Origin: Methanobacterium sp.
Lineage (GTDB): Archaea; Methanobacteriota; Methanobacteria; Methanobacteriales; Methanobacteriaceae
Assembly (NCBI GenBank): GCA_018263005.1
Contig: JADFDH010000005.1
Span: 88,195 to 152,194 of the forward strand
Direction: 5' to 3'
Length of the DNA stretch: 64,000 nucleotides
The position numbers were made by a program, and so were the translations under genes. Every line of letters starts with the position of its first letter. Positions within the stretch are counted from its first letter, which is position 1. Under the pieces are notes generated by a model. It had not been told where the DNA came from, did not search any database, and worked only from the letters and a program-made list of their open reading frames with translations. Below are positions 18,048-26,338 of this stretch, piece after piece.

Positions 18048-18299
18048 TCAGATAATTCTATCCAGTTCGTAATTCACCTTTCTATCTATGTATAGCCTTT
18101 TGGCTACATGTATATCCTGGTGTTCCATGGCCTGGGCCGGGCATATTTCGTGGCAAGAAAGACAGGCCATACAGTCCTCTACTTTAACTACTTTGGTTTT
18201 GTTTTTGGTTTCATCCATCTCGTAGACGTCGTTTGGACAATCCTCCACGCAAGAACCGCATCCAACACATGCGTCTTCGTCTATCTCTATATTTACCAT
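18048..18299 (-). CDS. 2[4Fe-4S] ferredoxin
   Basis: An 83-residue ferredoxin with two typical cluster motifs: CVGCGSCVEDCP (Cys11, 14, 17, 21) and CMACLSCHEICP (Cys43, 46, 49, 53), followed by a 30-residue basic C-terminal tail (HVAKRLYIDRKVNYELDRII). It is the first gene of the hydrogenase operon and probably the electron acceptor or an integral cluster subunit. GAGGT lies before the ATG. Confidence 0.92.
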   Translation of the reverse strand: MVNIEIDEDACVGCGSCVEDCPNDVYEMDETKNKTKVVKVEDCMACLSCHEICPAQAMEHQDIHVAKRLYIDRKVNYELDRII

Positions 18300-18410
18300 T
18301 TAAAAACCTCTTTTGTTCTTTTTATTTAATAGTAAAGATTTATCTTTTTAACCAAATCTTAATAATCCATTAAATTCGAAAAATTTTATTGATAGTTCTA
18401 TTGTATTCAT

Positions 18411-18421
18411 ACTATATAATT
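18411..18421 (-). promoter_or_regulatory. TATA-like element upstream of the hydrogenase operon
   Basis: Read on the minus strand the sequence is ATTATATAGT, similar to archaeal box A. It lies about 115 bases upstream of the ferredoxin ATG, so the leader would be about 90 bases. Other AT-rich candidates exist closer to the gene, so this is tentative. Confidence 0.3.
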
Positions 18422-18486
18422 TTATTTGAAATCAGATATTATTATATGGATAAAATATATTATTAACTTTATTTTTTTATTATCAA

Positions 18487-19083
18487 TTAGAATGAACTGG
18501 TTGATTTTAACTTGCAGTGTGTTATCCAAGCGGCTGATTTTTCACCAGGAGGATAACAGGTCATTAGAAGCAGTCTTTTCTCTCCTTCCAGAGAGAATCT
18601 TATGGGGTTGCTTTTGTAGTCCCAGCGTATATCACCCCCATTAAAAGTTACTTGGTATGTATATTTCTTTTTCAGTATCAGATCCTTAACAATCACTTCA
18701 TCTCCCGGTTCAAGGTCACCTATATTTTTGAAAATTCCAGAATAAGTAGTTCTGTGTCCTAAAATGGCGCATTCGCCGGGTTGACCATATGCTGCGCTCT
18801 CAGGGTAATGATAAACAGAGTCATAGGCGTTCACGGTATCTGATCTTATGGTACAATCTACATCTAGCTGGGGAATGATGAGTTCACCATTAGTCATGGC
18901 TATAGATGAGGCTGATGGATCAAGAGCATTTACAGGAGAACTCATCCTCTCTTTATAGGCTTTTAGAGTATTCTCAGCGTCACTTACTTGTTGCATTTTT
19001 TCTGAAATATCAATAGCCATATTTAGAGAGAATAAAACACAAATAAAAACAATTAAAGCGGATAAAATCCGATATTTACGCAT
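18487..19083 (-). CDS. sortase with atypical active site
   Basis: A 198-residue membrane-anchored transpeptidase, with an N-terminal helix (8-25) and a sortase barrel. The catalytic His110 (AILGHRT) and Cys176 (LLMTCYPPG) are clear. The conserved arginine normally found about 10-15 residues after the cysteine is missing: the segment reads GEKSAAWITHCKL and contains no arginine up to the end at 198. Another residue must replace it, or the family uses a different arrangement. Its start overlaps mscS by eight bases, in an rnz-mscS-sortase operon. A possible substrate with a QDTG-type C terminus is encoded at 58364. Confidence 0.85.
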   Translation of the reverse strand: MRKYRILSALIVFICVLFSLNMAIDISEKMQQVSDAENTLKAYKERMSSPVNALDPSASSIAMTNGELIIPQLDVDCTIRSDTVNAYDSVYHYPESAAYGQPGECAILGHRTTYSGIFKNIGDLEPGDEVIVKDLILKKKYTYQVTFNGGDIRWDYKSNPIRFSLEGEKRLLLMTCYPPGEKSAAWITHCKLKSTSSF

Positions 19084-19840
19084 TTTTTCGCACCATATAT
19101 TCTTTTATTTCCTTAGCCATAGAGGATCGATGATCTAATACACTCCAGGGGTCATGGGTCCATACATTTAAAGTTGCTTTAATGCTGGAATCTGATATTT
19201 CATTAATCATAACTTTTGGCCGTGGCTCTCGTAAAACCCAGTCAAGATTTAGAACCTTTTTTTCCATATACTCCATTGCTTCATCGAGATCAACATCCAA
19301 TGGAAGTGTAATTTTCAGTTCAATTCTCCGGTTTTTTACTGCAGTGTAATTAAGATAAGCGGTTGTCGAAAAAAGGGAGTTAGGTATGGTTATAATTTTA
19401 TTATCAAAAGTAGTGAGTGTGGTTACTCTAAAACCCATTTTTGTAACTTTACCTATCTGATCAGATACTTCAATAACATCACCAACTTTAAAACTTTTAT
19501 TTCCCAGTACGAATAGTCCTGCAATAAAATTTGATAAAGTATCCCTAGCAGCAAATCCTACAGCTACACCTACAATCCCTAAACTAAGTATCAATGCACT
19601 GACATTGATCCCTAATTCGTTGAGGATCATCACTACAGCGAAGAGTATAATGGTGTATTTGAAGATCTCCTGTAATACCTGTATAACCGTCATTTCTAAA
19701 TCGAAACGTTGGCCGGTTTTTTTAAGGAAATAATTGATGATCTTTATGATTATAAAAGCAACGATTAAGGTGATACTTATTCCGATAACATCAACTAGAA
19801 TAGGATCCAGTCCACTAAATATATTTTCAATAAAGGTCAT
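19076..19840 (-). CDS. mscS: small-conductance mechanosensitive channel
   Basis: A 254-residue MscS-family channel. Three membrane helices lie at about 15-37, 54-76 and 80-110, the last being the glycine/alanine-rich pore helix (VGVAVGFAARDTLSNFIAGLF). The beta domain begins with FKVGDVIEV and the C-terminal cytoplasmic domain ends near 250. It releases osmolytes under hypo-osmotic shock. The gene overlaps rnz by four bases at its start and the sortase by eight at its end, so translation is likely coupled. Confidence 0.93.
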   Translation of the reverse strand: MTFIENIFSGLDPILVDVIGISITLIVAFIIIKIINYFLKKTGQRFDLEMTVIQVLQEIFKYTIILFAVVMILNELGINVSALILSLGIVGVAVGFAARDTLSNFIAGLFVLGNKSFKVGDVIEVSDQIGKVTKMGFRVTTLTTFDNKIITIPNSLFSTTAYLNYTAVKNRRIELKITLPLDVDLDEAMEYMEKKVLNLDWVLREPRPKVMINEISDSSIKATLNVWTHDPWSVLDHRSSMAKEIKEYMVRKNA

Positions 19841-20739
19841 GTCCGTTTCACCTCGAATGTCATGAAATCTCGGGCAACTATCACCTGTTCGAAAATTTCA
19901 GATGCTTCTTTTTCTATTATATCCACATCCAGAAATCTTGTACTAATATGTGTGAGGATTAAATTTTTAACATGTGATTTTTTAGCTATCCTAGCAGCAT
20001 CTGAAGAAGTAGAGTGTCCTGTTTCAATGGCTCGGCTTTTATGAGCATCATCAAATGTTGATTCATGTATTAGAACATCAACATCTTGAGAGAATTCTAC
20101 CATATTAGAGGATGGTCTTGTATCTCCTGAGTAAACTAATCGACGTCCTTTTCTCTTCTCTCCCAGAACTTGCTCAGGTTTTATAATTATATCATCTTTT
20201 TTAATTGGAATACCTGCTTGTAGTTTTCCAAAATCTGGACCGGGTTTTAAACCAAGTTTCAGAGCTTTTTCCTCTAGAAATTTAGGTGAACGTTTTTCTT
20301 CAATTTTATATGCTAGATTGGGAATGGAATGCTCTGTGGGGATGCAGGAAATAAGATAATCTTCATGGTCCAGTATAATGCCTGAATTAACTTCATGAGT
20401 GTAGATAGGGAATGAGAGAGCATAATATCCAAAATTCTTCACATATTCCATTAACTGTCCCGTAGAAAATGGCCCGAATATGTGTAATGGGTCTTTCCGC
20501 CCCCGGAATGCCATGGACTGTATCATTCCTGGTAGTCCTAGTATGTGGTCCCCATGTAGATGGGTTATGCAAATCTTGTTGACTTTCATAGGGCTTAAAC
20601 CAGCCATTAACATCTGTCTCTGGGTGCTTTCGCCACAGTCCAGAAGAATTATTTCACCGAAAGCTTTTAAGGCTATGGCTGGATGACTTCTATATTTAGT
20701 GGGAAGTGCAGAAGAAGTTCCCAGAAAGGTTAACTCCAT
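19837..20739 (-). CDS. rnz: ribonuclease Z
   Basis: A short-form tRNA 3'-processing endonuclease of the metallo-beta-lactamase superfamily. Zinc motif HLHGDH spans His60, His62, Asp64 and His65; later ligands are seen in PTEHSIPN, YSGDTRPS and LILTHISTRF. The 300-residue length is typical. It heads the rnz-mscS-sortase operon. Upstream is a 207-base divergent spacer shared with nadC. Confidence 0.95.
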   Translation of the reverse strand: MELTFLGTSSALPTKYRSHPAIALKAFGEIILLDCGESTQRQMLMAGLSPMKVNKICITHLHGDHILGLPGMIQSMAFRGRKDPLHIFGPFSTGQLMEYVKNFGYYALSFPIYTHEVNSGIILDHEDYLISCIPTEHSIPNLAYKIEEKRSPKFLEEKALKLGLKPGPDFGKLQAGIPIKKDDIIIKPEQVLGEKRKGRRLVYSGDTRPSSNMVEFSQDVDVLIHESTFDDAHKSRAIETGHSTSSDAARIAKKSHVKNLILTHISTRFLDVDIIEKEASEIFEQVIVARDFMTFEVKRT

Positions 20740-20884
20740 TAAATATCACCATTAATTTAAATCAATATTTTATTATTAATTAATTTTATATTAAATTATA
20801 ATTAATTCTTTTTTCTGAAATTAATAATAGTATAAAATAGATATTTTCAATTTATATCTGGAAAATAATTTTAACAGTTTCGGC

Positions 20885-20894
20885 TTTATATATT
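20885..20894 (+). promoter_or_regulatory. TATA box for nadC
   Basis: TTTATATATT lies 53 bases before the nadC ATG, a strong archaeal box A match. Transcription would start near 20918. Inferred from sequence. Confidence 0.5.
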
Positions 20895-20946
20895 AAATAT
20901 ACCTAGAAATCATATATAAAATATTAAAGAAGATACGGTATTAAAA

Positions 20947-21792
20947 ATGAGAACAGATATCAACTATTTAATGGAAATATTAAATCAAGATAGTGGATTT
21001 ATCGATATAACCACCCATGCACTTGTTGAACCTGGATTAAATGTTAAAGCAAAGGTAATATCAAAAGAAGACGGTTTAGTTGCTGGTATGGGTTTAGTGT
21101 CTGCTCTTCTTGACTATTATAAAATTTCAATTTTAAAAAATAAAATTGATGGATCAATTATTAAGGAAAATGAAACATTATTAGAGATGGAGGGTGATGC
21201 ACGTTCTATTTTGACCATGGAAAGAACTATATTAAACTTCCTGATGCGGATGAGTGGTATAGCCACCTTAACATCTGAAATGGTTAAAGAAGCAAGAAAA
21301 GCAAACCCTAACATCATAATAGCCGGAACTCGGAAAACCACCCCTGGATTGCAATTTTGGGAAAAAGAAGCGATTCGAATAGGAGGGGGTGATACTCACC
21401 GATATCGTCTGGATGATGCTGTTTTAATAAAGGATAATCATCTTGTTTTAGTGGGTGATGTGGTAACTGCGATTAAATTGGCCAGAGATTATGCGAGTTT
21501 CACCAAAAAGATAGAAATTGAGGTTGAAAATCTAGAAGATGCTTTAAAAGCCGCGAATGCCGGTGCAGATATTATCATGTTAGATAATATGGATACCAAT
21601 CAAATAATAAAGGTTCTAAATACATTAAATAAGGAAAAAATAAGAGATGAAGTTTTAATTGAGGTATCTGGTGGAATAAATCCAGAAAATATTTCAGAAT
21701 ATGCGAAAACTGGTGTGGATATCATCTCATCGGGATATATCACCCATTCAGCTGGTGTTCTGGATATGAGTCTGGAAATAGAATATGAATAA
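20947..21792 (+). CDS. nadC: nicotinate-nucleotide pyrophosphorylase (quinolinate phosphoribosyltransferase)
   Basis: Forms nicotinate mononucleotide from quinolinate and PRPP in NAD synthesis. The 281-residue protein has the family's N-terminal domain and a barrel with TRKTTPGLQFWEKEAIRIGGG (near 127), HRYRLDDAVLIKDNH, EIEVENLED, MLDNM and VSGGINPENI. All expected substrate-binding residues seem present. Neither nadA nor a nadB/aspartate dehydrogenase gene is nearby. Confidence 0.96.
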   Translation: MRTDINYLMEILNQDSGFIDITTHALVEPGLNVKAKVISKEDGLVAGMGLVSALLDYYKISILKNKIDGSIIKENETLLEMEGDARSILTMERTILNFLMRMSGIATLTSEMVKEARKANPNIIIAGTRKTTPGLQFWEKEAIRIGGGDTHRYRLDDAVLIKDNHLVLVGDVVTAIKLARDYASFTKKIEIEVENLEDALKAANAGADIIMLDNMDTNQIIKVLNTLNKEKIRDEVLIEVSGGINPENISEYAKTGVDIISSGYITHSAGVLDMSLEIEYE

Positions 21793-22047
21793 ATTCGGTT
21801 CATAAATTTAGGGATAATAATGTTCATTTTATTAAAAAATGCATAATATTCAATAATATATTATCCTAATTGCAAATTTTTATATTGAAAGATTATTAAT
21901 TTTTTTTGATAATTATCCAATTTTTTGATATTTCAATGTAATTTTCCATAAATCAATTTTTATAATTTCAACTTTAGCTTAATTATTTAATTATGGAATG
22001 AATTTAAAGTATAAAAATTTTAATCTGAAATGCATTTAAATGATACC
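21793..22047. other. AT-rich spacer without recognisable gene
   Basis: A very AT-rich stretch between nadC and the promoter of the gene at 22108. No open frame, RNA fold or repeat stands out on either strand. It probably contains the nadC terminator (several T-runs near 21900). Confidence 0.5.
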
Positions 22048-22055
22048 TTTAAATA
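22048..22055 (+). promoter_or_regulatory. TATA box for the histone-fold-like gene
   Basis: ACCTTTAAATAC contains a canonical TTTAAATA box A, 53 bases before the ATG at 22108, so the leader would be about 30 bases and includes GTGGAGGT as ribosome-binding site. Confidence 0.5.
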
Positions 22056-22107
22056 CTCTCATCGAGAAACAATTATATGTAAGAAAACCATACAGTGGAG
22101 GTATTTT

Positions 22108-22650
22108 ATGAACGAGGAAATGAATGAAAATTACACTGACTATGATGATGAAAAACCTGAAGATGAAATTATAGAAAATGAAGAAGCCCTTCAGGAAGAA
22201 GAATCTAAAGATTCAGAAGAAGAAATAGGGGAGAAATCCATTGAAGAAGATTCAGAAGAAGAAATAGGAGAAGAATCAGCTGGAGAAGACGAAGAAGATG
22301 AAGGACTTCCCTTTGCCAAAGCAGAAGTGGTACGTCTGATGAAACAGAACCTAGATAGTGATAAGATGATCAGAGAAAGGGTGAAAGTAGAGATGAACCG
22401 GTTCCTGGGAGATGTTCTGGAGAAAGTTTGCCAGCAACTCAATGAATACCCTTACACTACGATAGAATATGAAATGCTTAAAGAATCCATATACCCCTAC
22501 AAAAATATAGAAAGAATAAATGAAGAGAAAAAAAGGATATTAATGCATTTAGAGGCTATAAAGGCTGATTGTGATGCTTTGAGTATGGATGTTAAAAAAA
22601 GCCTTAAACTGAAAGATGTAGATGATGAGGATGACTTCAACACCCTCTAA
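22108..22650 (+). CDS. acidic-tailed histone-fold-like protein
   Basis: A 180-residue protein. GTGGAGGT precedes the ATG at 22108; a longer frame from 22030 has no such site and includes the promoter, so it is rejected. Residues 1-66 are an extremely acidic tail with an internal duplication (SEEEIGEKS / SEEEIGEES). Residues 67-131 match the order of an archaeal histone: LPFAKAEVVRLMK (helix 1), a loop, a long helix 85-112, a loop ending YPYTTIEYEML, and helix 3 to 130. A further long charged helix runs 133-168. The R-x-T-x-x-x-D clamp of DNA-binding histones reads YTTIEYEM, so DNA binding by the usual surface is doubtful. Fold assignment is from pattern only. Convergent with the ZPR1 gene. 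Confidence 0.7.
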   Translation: MNEEMNENYTDYDDEKPEDEIIENEEALQEEESKDSEEEIGEKSIEEDSEEEIGEESAGEDEEDEGLPFAKAEVVRLMKQNLDSDKMIRERVKVEMNRFLGDVLEKVCQQLNEYPYTTIEYEMLKESIYPYKNIERINEEKKRILMHLEAIKADCDALSMDVKKSLKLKDVDDEDDFNTL

Positions 22651-22687
22651 TTAACATATTTAATAAATTCAATAAACTTAATACAAT

Positions 22688-23242
22688 TTATTTGTCGATG
22701 GTTGTAAAACCTGTCTTGAGGTTTTTTATTTCATCTGGAGATAGATTACTCTTAATTGCTTTTTTATCTTCAATTAAACTATGACCAAAGGGGTCTTCAA
22801 TTATCAGGGTAACTTTTTTATCTCCATACCTTATCCTATCCAAATCATCCAGTATTCTAACAGCATTTCCCTTAGAATTTTCATCTTCAGCCCAGCTAAG
22901 AGCCGTATTAACTGCTTTTTGAAAGCGCTCTAGAATACCTTCAATATTAGAAACATATCCTTGAGATTGGGGCCCTGGTTCTACTTTAAGACCTATTTCA
23001 GGGATTTTAATAGTGGCTGATTGTGATTTAACTACTCTGGTATTCATTTTTTCTTTACCGATGGTTAAATTGTATTTTACAGGATCTTTAACCTCTAAAC
23101 AGATTACATCAGAGTGTTTAAATCCGCATTCACTGCATTTTACTGTGGATTCCATTATCTCCCCAAAATAGGGGATATTTTCTGTGGTTGTTTTAAGTGT
23201 CAGTGAACCTTTTTCTTTGCATACTGGGCAATCGGTTTTCAT
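22688..23242 (-). CDS. ZPR1-type zinc finger protein
   Basis: An archaeal ZPR1-related protein of 184 residues. It starts with a four-cysteine zinc finger (CPVCKEKG ... VKCSECGFKHSDV) and continues with the ZPR1 beta domain, including IPEIGLKVEPGPQSQGYVSNIEGILERF and a C-terminal LIIEDPFGHSLI. Eukaryotic ZPR1 binds translation factor eEF1A; the archaeal role is not established. A TTG at 23254 is in frame with GGAG one base away, which is too close; the ATG at 23242 is preferred. Confidence 0.9.
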   Translation of the reverse strand: MKTDCPVCKEKGSLTLKTTTENIPYFGEIMESTVKCSECGFKHSDVICLEVKDPVKYNLTIGKEKMNTRVVKSQSATIKIPEIGLKVEPGPQSQGYVSNIEGILERFQKAVNTALSWAEDENSKGNAVRILDDLDRIRYGDKKVTLIIEDPFGHSLIEDKKAIKSNLSPDEIKNLKTGFTTIDK

Positions 23243-23327
23243 ATTATTGATCAATCTCCGTTTACAAGATAAATTTTAATATTATTATACTAACATTAAA
23301 AAGAAATAATTAATTAAATTAAAAATC

Positions 23328-24293
23328 TTATGTTTCGTTTTTATCTTTTTTAAATAATAATCCTTTATCATCTAATTCTTTGATCATTTTTTTCAATGTA
23401 GTTTCATCTGGTGCACAAATTTTATGACTATGTACATTATCCGAAAGATGATAAAGATTTTCCAAGTCTTTTTTACGCTGCGGATTTTGATTTAAACGAT
23501 TTATAAAACGTTCGGCTTCAACAGGGTCGTAAACATTGACCCTCCTTTTAAGTGGTTCGCCAAAACCTGGTAGGTAGTAGGTAACGTCCACTAGACGTCC
23601 GCCATATTTGTTTATGATGATGTTGGTTAATTTACTAAGTTCATCCACTGAATTTTTGAATAGAAGATTCTTACAGATTTGTTTAATTAGGCTGAGCATT
23701 CTTTTAATGGTGTTATCTACTTGTAAATTATTTATTACAGGAACATTATGCTCAATTGCTTGTTTAACCAAGTAATTATTTATTATCCTGTTTTCTTTAA
23801 AGTATTCTAGGTGTTTCCCACCTCTTTTTATGGCCATTGCTCTTTTAACGAAACGTTCTTTATGAATCTCTTCGTCAGTGGTAAGCACGAAAAAATGAAT
23901 TGATGCTACTTTTTTATATTTCTCTATGTCAATGAAACCAGGGACTAAATGTACGCCTTCAATTACCACATCATCGGAGTCGTTGACCGCTCTTTGAATA
24001 ACCTTTTCGATAGCAGGTATAACAAAGGCAGCGTGCTCTTCAAACCCGGCACTTATTAGGCCTTCTTGATTTCCTTCGAAACGATGTTTATCTCTAATGG
24101 TGATATAAGCATCAAAGGATGATTTATGTAGGGCTGGAGCATATTCGGGACCTATTATTCCTCGAACTATTTCCCTAATAAAGTCTGTTTCAATGGTATG
24201 TGTTATGCCCAATGTTTGTGCTAATTCTGCAGCAATTGTTGATTTACCTATTCCTGACGCACTCCCAATTAATATTACATATGGTTTTCTCAA
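23328..24293 (-). CDS. 2-phosphoglycerate kinase
   Basis: Phosphorylates 2-phosphoglycerate to 2,3-diphosphoglycerate, the first step to cyclic 2,3-diphosphoglycerate, a solute of Methanobacteriales. The 321-residue protein has a P-loop GSASGIGKST (residues 10-19), a substrate-side segment ETDFIREIVRG, a Walker B-like VVIEGVHLVPG and a helical C-terminal part. There is no N-terminal ATP-cone. The start is TTG at 24293, with GGAGTTGAT at suitable spacing. It lies 41 bases after the roadblock gene at 24334 on the same strand. The cyclising synthetase gene is not in the window. Confidence 0.88.
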   Translation of the reverse strand: MRKPYVILIGSASGIGKSTIAAELAQTLGITHTIETDFIREIVRGIIGPEYAPALHKSSFDAYITIRDKHRFEGNQEGLISAGFEEHAAFVIPAIEKVIQRAVNDSDDVVIEGVHLVPGFIDIEKYKKVASIHFFVLTTDEEIHKERFVKRAMAIKRGGKHLEYFKENRIINNYLVKQAIEHNVPVINNLQVDNTIKRMLSLIKQICKNLLFKNSVDELSKLTNIIINKYGGRLVDVTYYLPGFGEPLKRRVNVYDPVEAERFINRLNQNPQRKKDLENLYHLSDNVHSHKICAPDETTLKKMIKELDDKGLLFKKDKNET

Positions 24294-24333
24294 AGAGAAT
24301 CAACTCCAAATAAAAAAGTTGCATAACCAAATT

Positions 24334-24681
24334 TTAAGCTAAGAAGTCTACAACTCTTTCAGCGCTTCTTCTCATCTCGATTCTGATTAATCCTAGATTT
24401 ATTTCTATATCTGATATAACAACCAGTATACCTTCTCCTGCATCGATCATAAGGGTTTTTCCTTTATTTCCTTCGATCATTACTTGTTGCAATGGTTCGT
24501 GTTTCATTTCCTCTGCAGATCTTTCTGCAGTACCGAAAACTGCAGATGCCATTGCTGCTACCAGTTCGGAGTCTATATCTCCGGGTACTTCGCTTTCTAT
24601 AATTAAACCGTCTTTTCCTACAACTAGAGATCCATTTACCCCATTGATCCTGCCTAAATCTTTAAGTACTCTATCAATCAT
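24334..24681 (-). CDS. stand-alone roadblock/LC7 domain protein
   Basis: A 115-residue single-domain protein: NGVNGSLVVGKDGLIIES, a central helix (ELVAAMASAVFGTAERSAEEM), then QVMIEGNKGKTLMIDAGEGILVVI. This is the complete MglB/LC7 fold. Such proteins dimerise and regulate Ras-like GTPases or act in polarity. It is divergent from the DUF1611-SepF-MinD locus, 119 bases away, and resembles the N-terminal domain of the protein at 13342. GGAGG precedes the ATG. Confidence 0.92.
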   Translation of the reverse strand: MIDRVLKDLGRINGVNGSLVVGKDGLIIESEVPGDIDSELVAAMASAVFGTAERSAEEMKHEPLQQVMIEGNKGKTLMIDAGEGILVVISDIEINLGLIRIEMRRSAERVVDFLA

Positions 24682-24714
24682 ACTATGCCTCCATAATAGA
24701 ATTTTATTCTACCC

Positions 24715-24752
<38 letters not shown>

Positions 24753-24799
24753 GATAATGAATATTCCACTGATATTTCACTAACAATAGGAGTGATTTT

Positions 24800-25852
24800 T
24801 TGTATTTTGTTAATTCAGTTAAAGACCTTAATGATCTTAATCCATTTATAATCATTGGTTGCGGTGGTGGGGGAGAAAAATTTGCTAATTTTGAAGGAAT
24901 AGAAGCTGTTGGTTTTATAGATGATAATAAAGAGAAGCAAGGTAAGGAATTTTGTAATAAAACTATTTATTCAGATTTAGAACAGTTAATTCAGGATACT
25001 GATGCTCGTAGCATTGCTATAATGCTACCAATAGGTGCTGAAGGATCCGCACTAAAATACGCTGTTCAAGCAATAAATAAGGGTAAAAATGTGGTTACTT
25101 CATTTAGATCCTTGCCGTTATCCCTAAATCCTTCAATTATTAAGTTTGCTGATGAGAAGAATGTAATTATAAAAGAAATAAGCCCGCGTTTAGATGTTAT
25201 ACGTAATATATTTGGAAATGCACCAACATGGTGTACAGAAACACTGCCCAAATTAAAATACAAACCTGAAAACCCTGTTATTTTTATAGGAGGAACATCA
25301 CAGGAATGTGGTAAGAGAACAACCACCCGAATGCTTGGTAAAATGGCTCAAGAGATCGGGATAACCCCTGCAGTCATATCTACAGATGAAATGGGTCTGG
25401 AAGGTCCTGTGGATATGAATTTTAGGGCTGGTAGTCTTTCGGTAATGGATGTGGCATCAGCTGTAATGGGTGCCATTGAATATGTTGAAGAAAGAAAGGA
25501 TCCAGATATAATATTTGTGGAAGGGCAATCAAGCCTAACTGAACAAGGTAATCCTCACCCCAGAGGCCTATCCGCTGCGATAATGGTGGGAGCCCAACCA
25601 GATGCTACGGTGGTATGCCACAGACCAAATCATCCCTACAGGCACCCAAGAGGTATTGATTACGAAATAAAAGCAATTGAAGCAGTGGAACCAACAAAAG
25701 TCATCGGTATTTCACTAAATTTAAGAAATGTCGAAAATAAAGAAGTTTTAACGGATTATGAATCGAAATATGGTTTACCTACTGTTGATATGAAGAATGG
25801 CGGAGCTCCAAAATTATTGAAAGTCATCAATGACCATGTAAGGAAGTTATAA
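24800..25852 (+). CDS. DUF1611 family protein
   Basis: A 350-residue two-domain protein. The N-terminal half is Rossmann-like (IIGCGGGGEKF, AIMLPIGAEG), and the C-terminal half is a P-loop NTPase-like domain with GGTSQECGKRTTTR and IIFVEGQSSLTEQGNPHPRGL. This is the DUF1611 architecture (related to the DgcN amino acid family and NAD-dependent epimerase-type annotations). The TTG start at 24800 follows ATAGGAGTG with good spacing. The stop is one base from the sepF ATG, so both are co-transcribed. Role unknown. Confidence 0.88.
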   Translation: MYFVNSVKDLNDLNPFIIIGCGGGGEKFANFEGIEAVGFIDDNKEKQGKEFCNKTIYSDLEQLIQDTDARSIAIMLPIGAEGSALKYAVQAINKGKNVVTSFRSLPLSLNPSIIKFADEKNVIIKEISPRLDVIRNIFGNAPTWCTETLPKLKYKPENPVIFIGGTSQECGKRTTTRMLGKMAQEIGITPAVISTDEMGLEGPVDMNFRAGSLSVMDVASAVMGAIEYVEERKDPDIIFVEGQSSLTEQGNPHPRGLSAAIMVGAQPDATVVCHRPNHPYRHPRGIDYEIKAIEAVEPTKVIGISLNLRNVENKEVLTDYESKYGLPTVDMKNGGAPKLLKVINDHVRKL

Positions 25853-25853
25853 T

Positions 25854-26210
25854 ATGAAGGATATAATGGATAGTTTGAAGAAAAATCTAGGTTTAGATGA
25901 GGGTAACAAGAACATAGACGAGCAAGAAACAATAATAGTGCCTGAACAGACTTTCTATGAAATAATTTTAATGAAAGTAAATAACTTGGATGATTTCCTG
26001 GAAGCTATGCGTCAGATAGAGGAAGAAAAAACCCCCATAATAATTGACTTAAGCAATTTCGAAAAGAACGTCCCGGAAGATTTCAGTATAGCTGGGGAGA
26101 AACTAAAAGCCTTCAGGGATAGCACAGGTGGAGAGGCCATATTACTAAGTAAAAATGGTAAAAATATTATAATCGTAACTCCACCAGAAGTAAAACTAAT
26201 AAGAAAATAA
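25854..26210 (+). CDS. sepF: archaeal SepF, FtsZ membrane anchor
   Basis: A 118-residue SepF homologue. The N terminus (MKDIMDSLKKNLGL) can form a basic amphipathic helix for membrane attachment, followed by an acidic linker and the SepF core, which begins FYEIILMKVNNLDDF and has GGEAILLSKNGKNIIIVTP. In methanogens with FtsZ and no FtsA, SepF is the established FtsZ anchor. ftsZ is not in this window. It is coupled to DUF1611 and followed 128 bases later by the linker protein and two MinD genes. Confidence 0.9.
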   Translation: MKDIMDSLKKNLGLDEGNKNIDEQETIIVPEQTFYEIILMKVNNLDDFLEAMRQIEEEKTPIIIDLSNFEKNVPEDFSIAGEKLKAFRDSTGGEAILLSKNGKNIIIVTPPEVKLIRK

Positions 26211-26338
26211 AATATTAATTAGATGTCAATATTAAATTGTTCAAAGTAGGTTATTATAGAGAATATGTAAAATGATATAGATAGGTAATAATCTATAAAT
26301 GAATGGAGTATACTTATTATATATTGAGGGAATTAAAA

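Noticed and set aside
22030..22107. Longer N terminus for the histone-fold-like protein
   Set aside because: It covers the TATA box and the GTGGAGGT ribosome-binding site of the ATG at 22108.
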